This document shows, piece after piece, positions 54,036 to 63,106 of a stretch of DNA of 64,000 bases. The notes beneath the pieces are model-generated. The model searched no databases and was not told the DNA's origin. It was given only the letters and a program-made list of their open reading frames with translations. The translations under genes and the position numbers were made by a program. The first letter of the stretch is position 1, and every line of letters begins with the position of its first letter. Source of the DNA: Bacteroidales bacterium (GTDB lineage: Bacteria; Bacteroidota; Bacteroidia; Bacteroidales; UBA932); NCBI GenBank assembly GCA_017427385.1, contig JAFRSW010000022.1, positions 62,001-126,000 on the forward strand, given 5' to 3'.

Positions 54036-55024
54036 TTCTGCAATGCCCTCCACAGCATGTCGACAAGTTCCTTCATGCCCTCTCCGCTAACCGAAGAGAT
54101 GAAAATATGAGGCACGCCTTTCGGCAGGGTGGGTTCTATTTCCTTTTCGAGGGATTCATCCACCATGTCGCACTTGGTAATGGCCAGAAGGCGCTCTTTT
54201 ACAAGGAGTTCCGGGTTGTAGAGGCGGAGCTCGTTGAGCAGGGTTTCGTAGGTCGCGGCGATGTCATCCTCCTCCACCGACACCATGAACAGCAGCACGC
54301 TGTTGCGCTCGATGTGGCGCAGGAACCTGTCGCCTATGCCGCGGCCTTCGTGAGCACCCTCGATTATTCCGGGGATGTCAGCGATAACGAACGACTTGTC
54401 GTCATAGTATTTCACTATGCCCAGGTTGGGTTCCAGGGTGGTGAAAGCGTAATTGGCTATCTTCGGTTTGGCAGATGTCACGGTCGCCAGCAGGGTGGAT
54501 TTGCCCGCGTTGGGGAATCCTACCAGGCCCACGTCCGCAAGGAGTTTGAGCTCCAGGATGAACCATCCTTCCTCCCCTTCCTCGCCCGGCTGGGCGAAAC
54601 GCGGAGTCTGCAGCGTGGCCGTCTTGAAATTATCGTTTCCGAGGCCTCCGCGGCCGCCTTTGCAGAGGATGCGCTCCTCTCCGGCCTCCGTCAGGTCCAT
54701 CACCACCTCGCCCGTCTCGGCATCCTTCACGGTCGTGCCCACAGGCACGTCGAGGTAGATATCCTCCCCGTTCTTGCCGTGGCGCAGGGCCGCACCGCCC
54801 TTCTCGCCGTCCTCGGCGATCACGTTCTTGCGGTATTTCAGGTGGATCAGCGTCCAGAACTGCGGATTGCAGCGGAGGATGACATGCCCCCCGCGGCCCC
54901 CGTCGCCGCCGTCCGGCCCGCCCTTCGGCACATACTTCGCCCTCAGCAGGTGCGCACTCCCCGCGCCCCCGTGCCCCGATGCGCAATGTATCTTGACGTA
55001 GTCTATGAAATTGGATTCTGCCAT
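54032..55024 (-). CDS. obgE: Obg family GTPase
   Basis: A 330-residue protein from the ATG at 55024 ([20 protein letters not shown]). The glycine-rich Obg fold (residues 1-158) includes [16 protein letters not shown]. The G domain has G1 [12 protein letters not shown]3 [24 protein letters not shown] and G4 ITKCD. It takes part in 50S assembly and stress control. It is first in a six-gene operon that also carries parA and parB. Confidence 0.95.
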   Translation of the reverse strand: MAESNFIDYVKIHCASGHGGAGSAHLLRAKYVPKGGPDGGDGGRGGHVILRCNPQFWTLIHLKYRKNVIAEDGEKGGAALRHGKNGEDIYLDVPVGTTVKDAETGEVVMDLTEAGEERILCKGGRGGLGNDNFKTATLQTPRFAQPGEEGEEGWFILELKLLADVGLVGFPNAGKSTLLATVTSAKPKIANYAFTTLEPNLGIVKYYDDKSFVIADIPGIIEGAHEGRGIGDRFLRHIERNSVLLFMVSVEEDDIAATYETLLNELRLYNPELLVKERLLAITKCDMVDESLEKEIEPTLPKGVPHIFISSVSGEGMKELVDMLWRALQK

Positions 55025-55030
55025 AATGTG

Positions 55031-55038
55031 CAAAGGTA
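55031..55038 (-). promoter_or_regulatory. -7 element of the obgE-parAB operon
   Basis: Reads TACCTTTG on the minus strand, 6 nt from the obgE ATG, implying a very short or absent leader. Confidence 0.6.
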
Positions 55039-55059
55039 ATTATTTTTGCAGGATTTTTT

Positions 55060-55067
55060 TAACTTTG
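55060..55067 (+). promoter_or_regulatory. -7 element of the receiver/PPDK-N fusion gene
   Basis: TAACTTTG, 24 nt before the ATG at 55092. It supports that start over the in-frame start at 55005. Confidence 0.6.
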
Positions 55068-55091
55068 CATCTGTTAGTAGTACTAGAGCCT

Positions 55092-57998
55092 ATGTCCCGG
55101 AACGCAACACTCATGAGCCGACGCATCCGCAGGGTCCTGCTGGTGTGCAACAACTACGACAACTTCTCGCTGGAGGAGGACGGAAGCCTGGATATGCGCA
55201 TCTCGCGCGAGTATTCGGAGCTCAACCTGACCAATCCCCCGGTGTTCGAGCGCGTGGAGACCACCGCGGAGGCCCTGGAACTTGTGGCCGGAGGCGAGCG
55301 TTTCGACCTGGTAATCACCATGTACAACGTGGGCGAGGTGGACGTGTTCGAGTTCTCGCGCAAGATGAAGGCCAGCGACCCCGACACCCCCATCGTGCTC
55401 CTCACCCCCTACTCCAAGGAGGTCTGGCGCAAGATGCAGGACAGGGACCGCAGCAGCATAGATTACGCGTTCTGCTGGAGTGGCTCCACCGACCTCATCA
55501 TCGCCATCATCAAGCTTCTGGAAGACAGGATGAACGCCGACGACGACATCCTGCAGGGCAGCGTGCAGTGCATCCTTCTGGTGGAGGACTCCGTGCGCTA
55601 CTACTCATCCTACCTCACCCTCCTCTACAAGCTCGTGCTGCAGCAGAACATCGCTGCGCTGAAGGACGCCCTGAACGAGGAGCAGCAGGTCTTCCGCAAG
55701 CGCGCCCGTCCGAAGATCCTCCTTGCCACCAACTACGACGACGCGGTGGCCACCTTCGAGCGCTACAAGGAGCAGATGCTGGGTGTAATTTCCGATATCG
55801 GTTTCGTGCTGCACCGGGGCGACAAGTCCTCCGAAGAGAAGCTGGATGCCGGCGTGGAACTCTGCAAGCTCATCCGCCGGGAGGTACCCAAGATGCCCAT
55901 CCTGATGCAATCCTCCCAGGAAAGCATGCGCAGCGTGGCCGAAAGCCTTGGGGCGGGATTCCTGATGAAACGCTCGAAAACCCTCACCCACGACCTTGGG
56001 GAGTACATCGGACGCGAGTTCGGTTTCGGCGACTTCGTGGTGGCCGACAGCAAACTCCGACAGATCGCCCGTGCGGACGACCTTCAGGGCGCGGAGCGCA
56101 TCATCTCCACCCTGCCGGACAGCTACCTGTCTGAGCTACGAACCAAGAACTACATCTCCCGCTGGCTGCTCGCTCGAGGCATATTCAAGGTGGGCAACGC
56201 CATCAAGTACACCACCTACCCCGACATGGAGGCTCTCCGGCAGGATGTGGTGGCGCGCATCCACGAATACCGCATCTCCCAGGCCCTCGGTGTGGTGGCC
56301 AGGTTTACCCCGGAGACATACAACGATACCATCGGCTTCGCGCGGATAGGAGAAGGCTCCATAGGCGGAAAGGCCCGCGGCCTCGCCTTCCTCAGCCATC
56401 TCCTCTATAAATACAAGCTCTACGACAAGTGGGAGGGCGTACGCCTGCTGGTGCCGCGCACCCTTGTCATCTCAACCGACTACTTCGACCGTTTCATCCT
56501 GGAGAACGGCCTGCAATACGTGATAAACTCCGATCTGGCGGACAGCGAGCTGCTCACGCAGTTTGTATCTTCCAGGCTACCGGCCGACCTCGTGGACGAC
56601 CTCCGAATATTCATCCGACAGGTGGACAAACCCCTGGCCATCCGCTCTTCTTCGAAGCTGGAAGACTCTTACTATCAGCCGTTTGCGGGCGTCTACTCCA
56701 CCTACATGATCCCCCGCACCGAGAATGAAGACCAGCAGCTGCGCCTGCTCGCGAACGCCATCAAGAGCGTGTACGCCTCGGTGTACTACGCCTCCTCCAG
56801 AGGATACATCACCGCCACCGCGAACGTGATTTCCGAAGAGAAGATGGGCATCATCCTTCAGGAGATCAGCGGCACCGAAGACAGTGGATACTTCTTCCCC
56901 ACCCTCTCCGGCGTGGCCCGCTCGGTGAACTTCTACCCGGTCGGCTACGAGAAGGCCGAGGAGGGCATAGCCAAGATAGCCTTCGGCCTCGGGAAGGCCG
57001 TGGTGGACGGGGAGCAGGTGCTGCGCTTCTCGCCCAGCTACCCGAAGAACGTCATCCAGACATCCACGCCCGAACTCACCATGCGGGACACCCAGCAGGT
57101 GATGTACGCGCTGAACCTGCTTCCCGGCAAGTTCAAGACTTCGGTGGATGATGCGGTGAACCTGGAGCGCATCCCCATTTCGGAGTGCGGCCGCTTCCGC
57201 GAATTCGCGAAGGTCGCATCCACCTACGACTTTGAAAATCAGCGCATTGTGGATTCCGTGCTGGAGCGCGGGACCAAGGCCGTCACCTTCGCCCACATAC
57301 TGCGCTACGGCACCTTCCCCCTGGCGGAAATCCTTAAGGAACTGCTGAAGATCGCGGCCGACGAGATGAAGTGCAGCGTGGAGATAGAGTTCGCCGCCGA
57401 CCTGGAGAACCGCCTCTTCCATCTTCTGCAGATACGTCCCATCTCCTCCGACAGTATGAAGACCGAGGTGGATTGGAAGAGCATCGACGAAAACGGCGCC
57501 CTCATCCGCTCCTCTTGCGCCCTCGGAACCGGCTGGATCCCGGAACTGGCAGACATTGTGTATGTTCGTAAGGACAGCTTCGACAAGATGCGCACGGCGG
57601 AGATAGCCGCAGAGCTTCGGGAGATCAATGCGCAGCTGCGGGATGAAGGCCGCAACTACGTGCTGATAGGCTACGGCCGCTGGGGATCCAGCATCCCCAC
57701 CCTGGGCATTCCCGTGGTCTGGAGCGACATCTCCGAGGCAAAGGCCCTCGTGGAGTGCTCCCTGGCCGATTTCCGGGTGGATCCCAGCCAGGGCTCCCAC
57801 TTTTTCCAGAACCTCACCTCGTTCAACGCGGGATACATTTCGGTGGATCCTTTCGCGCGGGCGACGGATTTCATAGATTTCGACAAGTTGGAAGCGCTTC
57901 CCGCTGTAAGCGAGAGCACGTTTGTGAGGCATATTCGCCTGGATGCACCCATGCAGGTGTGCGTAGACGGACGGAACGGTAAAGCGATAGTGAAATGA
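55092..57998 (+). CDS. Double response-regulator receiver / PPDK N-terminal ATP-grasp fusion
   Basis: A 968-residue protein from the ATG at 55092 (an ATG at 55113 is also possible). Two receiver-like domains come first. Domain 1 (about 14-140) has LVITMYNV with Met77 where the phospho-Asp should be. Domain 2 (about 158-300) keeps the acidic pair Glu165-Asp166, Asp235 and Lys293. A PEP synthase/PPDK-type ATP-grasp follows, from IGEGSIGGKARGLAFLSHLL (about 417) through PLAIRSSSKLEDSYYQPFAGVYSTYM to FHLLQIRPIS. The phosphohistidine swivel (GGxTSHxA) and the PEP/pyruvate barrel are absent. A unique ~150-residue end (YGRWGSSIPTLGIPVVW, RVDPSQGSHFFQNLT) takes their place. It is not a working PEP synthase. 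It overlaps nhaC by 4 bp. Confidence 0.82.
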   Translation: MSRNATLMSRRIRRVLLVCNNYDNFSLEEDGSLDMRISREYSELNLTNPPVFERVETTAEALELVAGGERFDLVITMYNVGEVDVFEFSRKMKASDPDTPIVLLTPYSKEVWRKMQDRDRSSIDYAFCWSGSTDLIIAIIKLLEDRMNADDDILQGSVQCILLVEDSVRYYSSYLTLLYKLVLQQNIAALKDALNEEQQVFRKRARPKILLATNYDDAVATFERYKEQMLGVISDIGFVLHRGDKSSEEKLDAGVELCKLIRREVPKMPILMQSSQESMRSVAESLGAGFLMKRSKTLTHDLGEYIGREFGFGDFVVADSKLRQIARADDLQGAERIISTLPDSYLSELRTKNYISRWLLARGIFKVGNAIKYTTYPDMEALRQDVVARIHEYRISQALGVVARFTPETYNDTIGFARIGEGSIGGKARGLAFLSHLLYKYKLYDKWEGVRLLVPRTLVISTDYFDRFILENGLQYVINSDLADSELLTQFVSSRLPADLVDDLRIFIRQVDKPLAIRSSSKLEDSYYQPFAGVYSTYMIPRTENEDQQLRLLANAIKSVYASVYYASSRGYITATANVISEEKMGIILQEISGTEDSGYFFPTLSGVARSVNFYPVGYEKAEEGIAKIAFGLGKAVVDGEQVLRFSPSYPKNVIQTSTPELTMRDTQQVMYALNLLPGKFKTSVDDAVNLERIPISECGRFREFAKVASTYDFENQRIVDSVLERGTKAVTFAHILRYGTFPLAEILKELLKIAADEMKCSVEIEFAADLENRLFHLLQIRPISSDSMKTEVDWKSIDENGALIRSSCALGTGWIPELADIVYVRKDSFDKMRTAEIAAELREINAQLRDEGRNYVLIGYGRWGSSIPTLGIPVVWSDISEAKALVECSLADFRVDPSQGSHFFQNLTSFNAGYISVDPFARATDFIDFDKLEALPAVSESTFVRHIRLDAPMQVCVDGRNGKAIVK

Positions 57999-59449
57999 AA
58001 AAGACAATCATAGCCCTGATTCCGGTAATAGTGCTGATAGGCCTCCTGGCCTTCGATATCAGCATCCTTGGCAGCGATTCCATCCAGGGAGCCAGCCAGG
58101 TAGCCCTGCTGTTCGCTTCCGGCATCGCCGTATGGCTCGCCATGTGGCTGTTCAAGAAGCCCTGGGCGGCGTTTGAAGATGCTTTGAAATCGAATATAGG
58201 CAATGTTACCTCCGCGATAGTTATACTGCTGCTGATAGGCGCCATCTCCGGCACCTGGACCATGAGCGGCATCGTGCCCACTATGATTTGCTATGGCGTG
58301 AAGGTGCTTTCGCCATCCTTCTTCCTGCCTGCCGCCTGCATCATCTGTGCAGCGGTTTCGCTGATGCTGGGCAGTTCCTGGACCACCATCGCCACCATAG
58401 GCGTGGCGCTCCTCGGCATAGGCAAGGCGGAGGGCTTCAGCGACGGCCTGATCGCCGGTGCAATCATCTCAGGGGCCTATTTCGGGGACAAGATCTCTCC
58501 CCTCTCGGACACCACCGTGCTGGCATCTTCCATCGCCGAGACTCCCCTGTTCACCCACATCCGCTACATGATGATAACCACGGTGCCTTCGTTCGTGATA
58601 ACGCTGATTGTTTTCACCGTGATCGGCCTCGTGGGCATCCCGGATACGCCCGCAGACATGGGCGCCTTCACCGGCATCATCTCCGCCAAATTCCACATCA
58701 CCCCCTGGCTGCTGATAGTTCCGCTGCTCACGGGCGTGATGATTGCCCGGAAGATGCCAGCGCTGATCGTGTTGAGCCTCTCAGTGGTGCTGGCGGCCAT
58801 TGCAGCTGTGGTTTTCCAGCCGGACATCATCCGCAGCATCGGCGAGAGCGCTGCCCTGAAACATGGCATCGAGGGGCCTCTGAATGGGTGGAAGTTGATG
58901 CTGGCGGGAACCGTAGAGAGCATCTACAACTCCGTGCCGCTGGAGACCGGCGACGCCACCGTGAACGAGCTGGTGTCTTCCCGCGGAATGATAGGCATGC
59001 TGAACACTATCTACCTGATAATCTGCGCAATGTGCTTCGGTGCGTGTATGCGTGCCGGTGGCATGATCGAGACAATAATGAAGGCCATGCGCAAGTTTAC
59101 CGGCAACCGCACCGGACTGGTGGCGTCCACTGTCGGCACCGGCGCAGCGCTGAACACCCTGGTGTGCGACCAGTATCTGGCCATCATGCTGACCTCCAAC
59201 ATCTTCAAGGATATCTATGAGGATGCGCAGTACGAAAACCGGCTTCTGAGCCGCTCGGTGGAGGATTCGGCAACGGTAACCTCGGTGCTCGTGCCATGGA
59301 ACACCTGCGGCATGACGCAGGCCACCATCCTGAGTACTCCTACCCTGGTGTATTTGCCTTATTGTTTCTTCAACCTGATTAGCCCGCTGATGAGCATTTT
59401 CGTGGCGGCGCTTGGTTACAAGATCTTCAGAAAGAAGTCCGAAGCCTGA
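57995..59449 (+). CDS. nhaC: NhaC-family Na+/H+ antiporter
   Basis: The protein has 484 residues and about 12 membrane helices. NhaC signatures are SFFLPAACIICAAVSLMLGSSWTTIATIGVALLG, IAGAIISGAYFGDKISPLSDTTVLAS and a late CDQYLAIMLTSN and PWNTCGM. It exchanges Na+ for H+ (or an organic acid pair in some relatives) across the inner membrane. The ATGA overlap with the upstream fusion gene suggests shared regulation. It converges with the next gene, overlapping it by 23 bp. Confidence 0.9.
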   Translation: MKKTIIALIPVIVLIGLLAFDISILGSDSIQGASQVALLFASGIAVWLAMWLFKKPWAAFEDALKSNIGNVTSAIVILLLIGAISGTWTMSGIVPTMICYGVKVLSPSFFLPAACIICAAVSLMLGSSWTTIATIGVALLGIGKAEGFSDGLIAGAIISGAYFGDKISPLSDTTVLASSIAETPLFTHIRYMMITTVPSFVITLIVFTVIGLVGIPDTPADMGAFTGIISAKFHITPWLLIVPLLTGVMIARKMPALIVLSLSVVLAAIAAVVFQPDIIRSIGESAALKHGIEGPLNGWKLMLAGTVESIYNSVPLETGDATVNELVSSRGMIGMLNTIYLIICAMCFGACMRAGGMIETIMKAMRKFTGNRTGLVASTVGTGAALNTLVCDQYLAIMLTSNIFKDIYEDAQYENRLLSRSVEDSATVTSVLVPWNTCGMTQATILSTPTLVYLPYCFFNLISPLMSIFVAALGYKIFRKKSEA

Positions 59450-60506
59450 CGACCTGCTGGCATCCCTGGTAGCCGGTGGCGTCGAAGTGGAAGGCTGCCG
59501 TTATCTGCAGGCTGGTCTTCTTGGAAATGCGCGGGGCCCAGATGAACTCTGCGCGATTATAGAATCCCCTGTATGTGTTTTCGCCAGGATAGAGATCGGA
59601 GGCGTAGGTGCCCCCTTCCGGGGCGGGATAATCGTAGTAATGATAGAGGTCGTTGCCTGCGTAGATGCTGTTCTGCAGCATTAGGCTCTTCCTGCGGGCA
59701 CGCATGATCAGCTCCGCGCCGATGGGGATAGTGGGGTTGTCGTCTATCTCGCGGGAGCGCTGGTATCCTGCCAGCAGGCCTGCCTGGAGTGAGAGTTCGT
59801 CGAGGGCTTTTGTGCGGTTTGCAGCGTCTGCTTTGATCCAGGGGTTGATTAGGTGGTTGTCGATGACGTTCTTGGCAACGGCGGAGGTGGCATAGTGATA
59901 AAAGCTGCCGGACCAACCTGCTGACAGCCAGTTGTTTATGGTGGCTGTACCGGATGTGAATATCTGGAAACGTTCACGGGTGGCCGCGGCGTATTTGCCC
60001 ATCCAGTCGCAGCCGAGTTCGGTGGAGAGCCTGTTATTCCCGAACCTCAGCAACATGCCTTCCATGTTCATGTCGTAGAAGGTCTGGGCATCGCTCCAGA
60101 TGGCGCGGGTATATGCGCCCTGCACGAACCTGCGCGGGAAAACCCCGGCGGCTCCCTCAAACCAGAATCTTTTTCCTACGTAGTCCGCGTGATAGTAGAT
60201 GGAAACTTCCTTGAAAGAATCGGCGGGTTTTTCCCCGGAGCCCATACTGCGGAGTATGTCGGTTCCGAGCATGATGCGGTGCTCGACGGCGCGGCTTGAT
60301 TTCTTGTTCTGAATGAATTCAAAACCGATTTCAGGCGCCAGCAAGGCCGAAAACAGAGTTTCCGACTCCATGTACTTCTCCCCTGCTACATCGAACTCCC
60401 GGTTATCGAAATAGAAATCGAAATACTCCCCATGCACTAACTTCTGCCCCAGCGCCGCCGTCGCAGCCCAGGCCAGAAGAATTATGGATGTTACAAGGCG
60501 TTTCAT
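59427..60506 (-). CDS. Exported outer-membrane-type beta-strand protein, unknown function
   Basis: A 359-residue protein from the ATG at 60506, which follows a -7 element and starts a signal peptide (MKRLVTSIILLAWAATAALGQ). The rest is rich in alternating aromatic strands (HGEYFDFYFDNREFDVAGEKY, VSIYYHADYVGKRFWFEGAAG, SLQITAAFHFDATGYQG) and ends QQVVRLRTSF with a terminal Phe. That pattern fits an outer-membrane beta barrel. I do not recognise a named family. Confidence 0.65.
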   Translation of the reverse strand: MKRLVTSIILLAWAATAALGQKLVHGEYFDFYFDNREFDVAGEKYMESETLFSALLAPEIGFEFIQNKKSSRAVEHRIMLGTDILRSMGSGEKPADSFKEVSIYYHADYVGKRFWFEGAAGVFPRRFVQGAYTRAIWSDAQTFYDMNMEGMLLRFGNNRLSTELGCDWMGKYAAATRERFQIFTSGTATINNWLSAGWSGSFYHYATSAVAKNVIDNHLINPWIKADAANRTKALDELSLQAGLLAGYQRSREIDDNPTIPIGAELIMRARRKSLMLQNSIYAGNDLYHYYDYPAPEGGTYASDLYPGENTYRGFYNRAEFIWAPRISKKTSLQITAAFHFDATGYQGCQQVVRLRTSF

Positions 60507-60516
60507 CTTTGCCTTG

Positions 60517-60524
60517 CAAATATA
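60517..60524 (-). promoter_or_regulatory. -7 element of the beta-barrel gene
   Basis: Reads TATATTTG on the minus strand, 10 nt from the ATG at 60506. Confidence 0.6.
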
Positions 60525-60626
60525 ATTGTTTTTCCCCGTGAAAAGTGCCCCCCAGTATGCATTTACGCCCACAAATGTGCAAAACCACCACGTTTTGCAC
60601 ATTCAACAGGCCGTATCGCCCCCCCC

Positions 60627-60710
60627 TCGTGGTCAAATCAGCCCTCTGGTGACCACGAACCCCCTCGAAACGCCACCCTCGTGGTCAAAACGGGCTCCTG
60701 GTGACCACGA
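60627..60710. repeat. Intergenic tandem hairpin repeat, 52 bp period
   Basis: Two hairpins, each with a perfect 9 bp stem TCGTGGTCA/TGACCACGA. Arms are at 60627-60635 with 60650-60658, and at 60679-60687 with 60702-60710. The units repeat every 52 bp. They occupy the middle of the 301 bp gap 60507-60807, between two minus-strand genes. The rest of that gap has the promoter of the upstream-strand gene and an AATTGCG/CGCAATT inverted repeat (60792-60798, 60818-60824) over the end of the next gene; no gene was seen. Confidence 0.75.
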
Positions 60711-60807
60711 ACCGCCGCAAACCGGCCTGTGGCTAGGGGTTTCTGGGTAAGGTCCAATTTCATGCCGGAGCAGCTCGCGACCAAGGTTGTGAATTGCGTC
60801 CTGTGTT

Positions 60808-62418
60808 TTAATAAAGCCGCAATTGATACTGCAGTTTGAAGTCGCGGGTGGAGGCGCGGAGGTTGAGGCGGTGGGTGGCTTTGCAGCGGCGGCAGGTGAC
60901 ACCGGCGACGAGGGAGAGGCCGGCCTTGCGGCCATACCATGCGGGAACGCTGAAGGAGCCCGGCAAGTCCCTCTCGTAGGCATAGATGCGGGATGTCCAG
61001 TTTTCCGTGTCGCAGACAGTACCCCGCAGATAAGCTGAAATCTGCAGCCGGGCGGTGTCGGACGGGGTCTTGTATCCAACTTCCAGATATGCCAGGCCGC
61101 CGGGACGGTAGCCTGCCGTCTGCAGCCCGTTCAGCCGCAGGCAGGTCTGCAGCCATCTGCGGGAAGCCTTCAGGTCGCAGCGCAAATCGTGTCTCCAGGC
61201 CGCCTGGAAGGCATACCCAGAAGGGCTGAGTTGCATGCGTTCCGTCCAACGGAGCATAGGCTTGAGCACCCATCCCCCTCGCGAAAATTCCGGAGCCGCG
61301 TCCACGATCACCTTGATTTGCTCATAGTTGTTCTTTCGCAATCGATACTTCTGCGGGTGCACCATTAGATCCGCCGTCAGGCTAAGCCAGCGGCGTTGGA
61401 AACCCGCCGCAACGCCGGCATCATCGGCCGAAGGCCTGTACCGCCCCAGCAGGGAGATGGCCAGTTTGTACGCCGGTTCCCACACCGCCCCGGCCAGCAC
61501 GGAAGGCTTTCCGGAACTGCACGTGTATCCCACCTCCCCGAACGTGGCCAGATGCCCGAAAGCCTTCTTCCAGTCCAGCGAGATGCCGCTGCCGTCCCGC
61601 CCACAGATGGCGTTCAGCCCCACGCTCCCGCTCCTGCCAAGCCACGATGCCGATCCAGCGGCACCCCCTAAAAAAAGCCCCGCCGAAACCTGCCACCTCC
61701 GCCCGTCGTATGCGGCCGCCAGCCCCCGCCTGCCCGGAGTGAAGGACCCCGTGCCCGAGAATCCGGACGCATTCCGCCTGAACGATGCCACGGAGGGGTA
61801 TCCGCCCAGCACGAACCCGTCCCATACCAGCAGGCCCTGCCCCAGGCGCACGTTGTAATCCCCGGCGATCAGCTTCCACGGACGGCGGCCATAAACGGTC
61901 AGACTGGCGGTAGGATTGCCGGCGGAGGACCCGGCGGCGGCAGCCCCGGGCTTCCACGACAGGTACAGATCCGCCCTCTCGCCGGCCTCCACATGGTATT
62001 TTCCCGCGTACGTCACTGTGGCATCCCCCTGCGAACTGGACCCCCTCTTCGCCGTCATCCGCCCCATGGCCTCCTGCCGGATGCGGGTTTTCTCCCTTGC
62101 GCCGGCCGGGTTGTAGCTTTCCAGCGAGATGAACCAGGCCAGCGCCGACACCGACTCTGGCGTGAATCCCGGCACCGTGCCGAGCTCGGTCAGCGACAGG
62201 ATGTCCCCGGTGCGCTCGCGGTAGTCCTGCAGGCTCGCGACCTGGTACTCGCTGAACAGACCGCAGGAACGCAGCCTTCCGGCGGATGCCAGGTTGATGC
62301 ACACGGGATGGGCCGCCAGGGCCTCGAAACGCTCGAATTCACTCTCCGACAGTTCTTCTGCACTGCCAGCTCCGGTAAGGAGCAGAACGGCTTCCAACAT
62401 CGATATCAACAGCTTCAT
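60808..62418 (-). CDS. Helix-hairpin-helix / beta-barrel exported protein
   Basis: A 536-residue protein from the ATG at 62418 (signal MKLLISMLEAVLLLTGAGSA). Residues about 25-110 hold two helix-hairpin-helix-like repeats (CINLASAGRLRSCGLFSEYQV, LSLTELGTVPGFTPESV), as in ComEA-type domains. The rest is beta-rich and looks like a barrel (YGRRPWKLIAGDYNVRLGQG, LAAAYDGRRWQVSAGLFLG), ending FKLQYQLRLY. Similar Bacteroidota proteins are labelled helix-hairpin-helix or competence-like, but the function is not established. It may sit in the outer membrane. Confidence 0.72.
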   Translation of the reverse strand: MKLLISMLEAVLLLTGAGSAEELSESEFERFEALAAHPVCINLASAGRLRSCGLFSEYQVASLQDYRERTGDILSLTELGTVPGFTPESVSALAWFISLESYNPAGAREKTRIRQEAMGRMTAKRGSSSQGDATVTYAGKYHVEAGERADLYLSWKPGAAAAGSSAGNPTASLTVYGRRPWKLIAGDYNVRLGQGLLVWDGFVLGGYPSVASFRRNASGFSGTGSFTPGRRGLAAAYDGRRWQVSAGLFLGGAAGSASWLGRSGSVGLNAICGRDGSGISLDWKKAFGHLATFGEVGYTCSSGKPSVLAGAVWEPAYKLAISLLGRYRPSADDAGVAAGFQRRWLSLTADLMVHPQKYRLRKNNYEQIKVIVDAAPEFSRGGWVLKPMLRWTERMQLSPSGYAFQAAWRHDLRCDLKASRRWLQTCLRLNGLQTAGYRPGGLAYLEVGYKTPSDTARLQISAYLRGTVCDTENWTSRIYAYERDLPGSFSVPAWYGRKAGLSLVAGVTCRRCKATHRLNLRASTRDFKLQYQLRLY

Positions 62419-62508
62419 GGGGCCAATATAGCGAGTCGGAAAACAAATGTCAATCAAATAAATGCATAGCGAATACTTTTTTTATGTTTCCGTATCGCGA
62501 AAAAATTG

Positions 62509-62516
62509 TAACTTTA
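62509..62516 (+). promoter_or_regulatory. Near-consensus -7 element of hpt
   Basis: TAACTTTA, one mismatch to TAnnTTTG, 18 nt before the ATG at 62535. Confidence 0.4.
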
Positions 62517-62534
62517 TGCATCGATTCATTTATT

Positions 62535-63101
62535 ATGGATAAGGTTTTTATTCACGACAAGGTTTTCGTACCTTTCATCCCCTACGAGAAAGTCTCGCAA
62601 ATCATTGACGGTGTGGCAGATAGACTTAACAAAGATTTTTGTGATGCCGAACACTCCTATGCTAAAAAAGCAGAAAAAGACATCCCGGTGCTGCTTTGCG
62701 TCCTTCACGGATCCATCATGTTTACAGGAGAACTTTTGAAGAGAATCAACTTCCCCGTAGAGCTCGCATCCATGAAATTGTCTTCCTACGTAGGCACCAC
62801 CTCCACCGGAGTGGTTAAGGAGACCATGCCTCTCAGCACAGATATCGTGGGAAAGACCGTCATCGTGTGCGAAGATATCGTGGATACAGGCAATACTATC
62901 ATAGCCCTCAAGAAAAAATTCCTGGATAAGGGAGCCAAGGACGTGCGCATCTGCACCATGCTCCTCAAACCTGACGTCTTCCAGAATAAAGGTAAACTGG
63001 ATTATGTGGGCGCCGAGATTCCCAACCGTTTCATAGTCGGCTTCGGTCTGGACTACGACGAACTCGGGCGCAACCTCAAAGATATTTACGTATTAGAATA
63101 A
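62535..63101 (+). CDS. hpt: Hypoxanthine phosphoribosyltransferase
   Basis: A 188-residue protein from the ATG at 62535, preferred because it follows the promoter-like element. The PRPP motif is VIVCEDIVDTGNT. Other family parts are CVLHGSIMFTGELLKRI, the flexible loop at MKLSSYVGTTSTG, and FIVGFGLDYDELGRNL. It salvages hypoxanthine and guanine to nucleotides. It is followed after 5 bp by adk, a purine-nucleotide pair. Confidence 0.94.
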   Translation: MDKVFIHDKVFVPFIPYEKVSQIIDGVADRLNKDFCDAEHSYAKKAEKDIPVLLCVLHGSIMFTGELLKRINFPVELASMKLSSYVGTTSTGVVKETMPLSTDIVGKTVIVCEDIVDTGNTIIALKKKFLDKGAKDVRICTMLLKPDVFQNKGKLDYVGAEIPNRFIVGFGLDYDELGRNLKDIYVLE

Positions 63102-63106
63102 GCAAT

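Noticed and set aside
55092-57998. Functional phosphoenolpyruvate synthase
   Set aside because: Only the ATP-grasp part is present; the swivel His motif and PEP/pyruvate-binding barrel are missing.
56577-58007. Minus-strand open frame of 476 codons
   Set aside because: Antisense to the receiver/PPDK fusion, with no signal, motif or promoter.
60627-60710. Possible rho-independent terminator pair
   Set aside because: Stems are strong but no U-run follows on either strand, and the units repeat at a fixed period, so a repeat element fits better.
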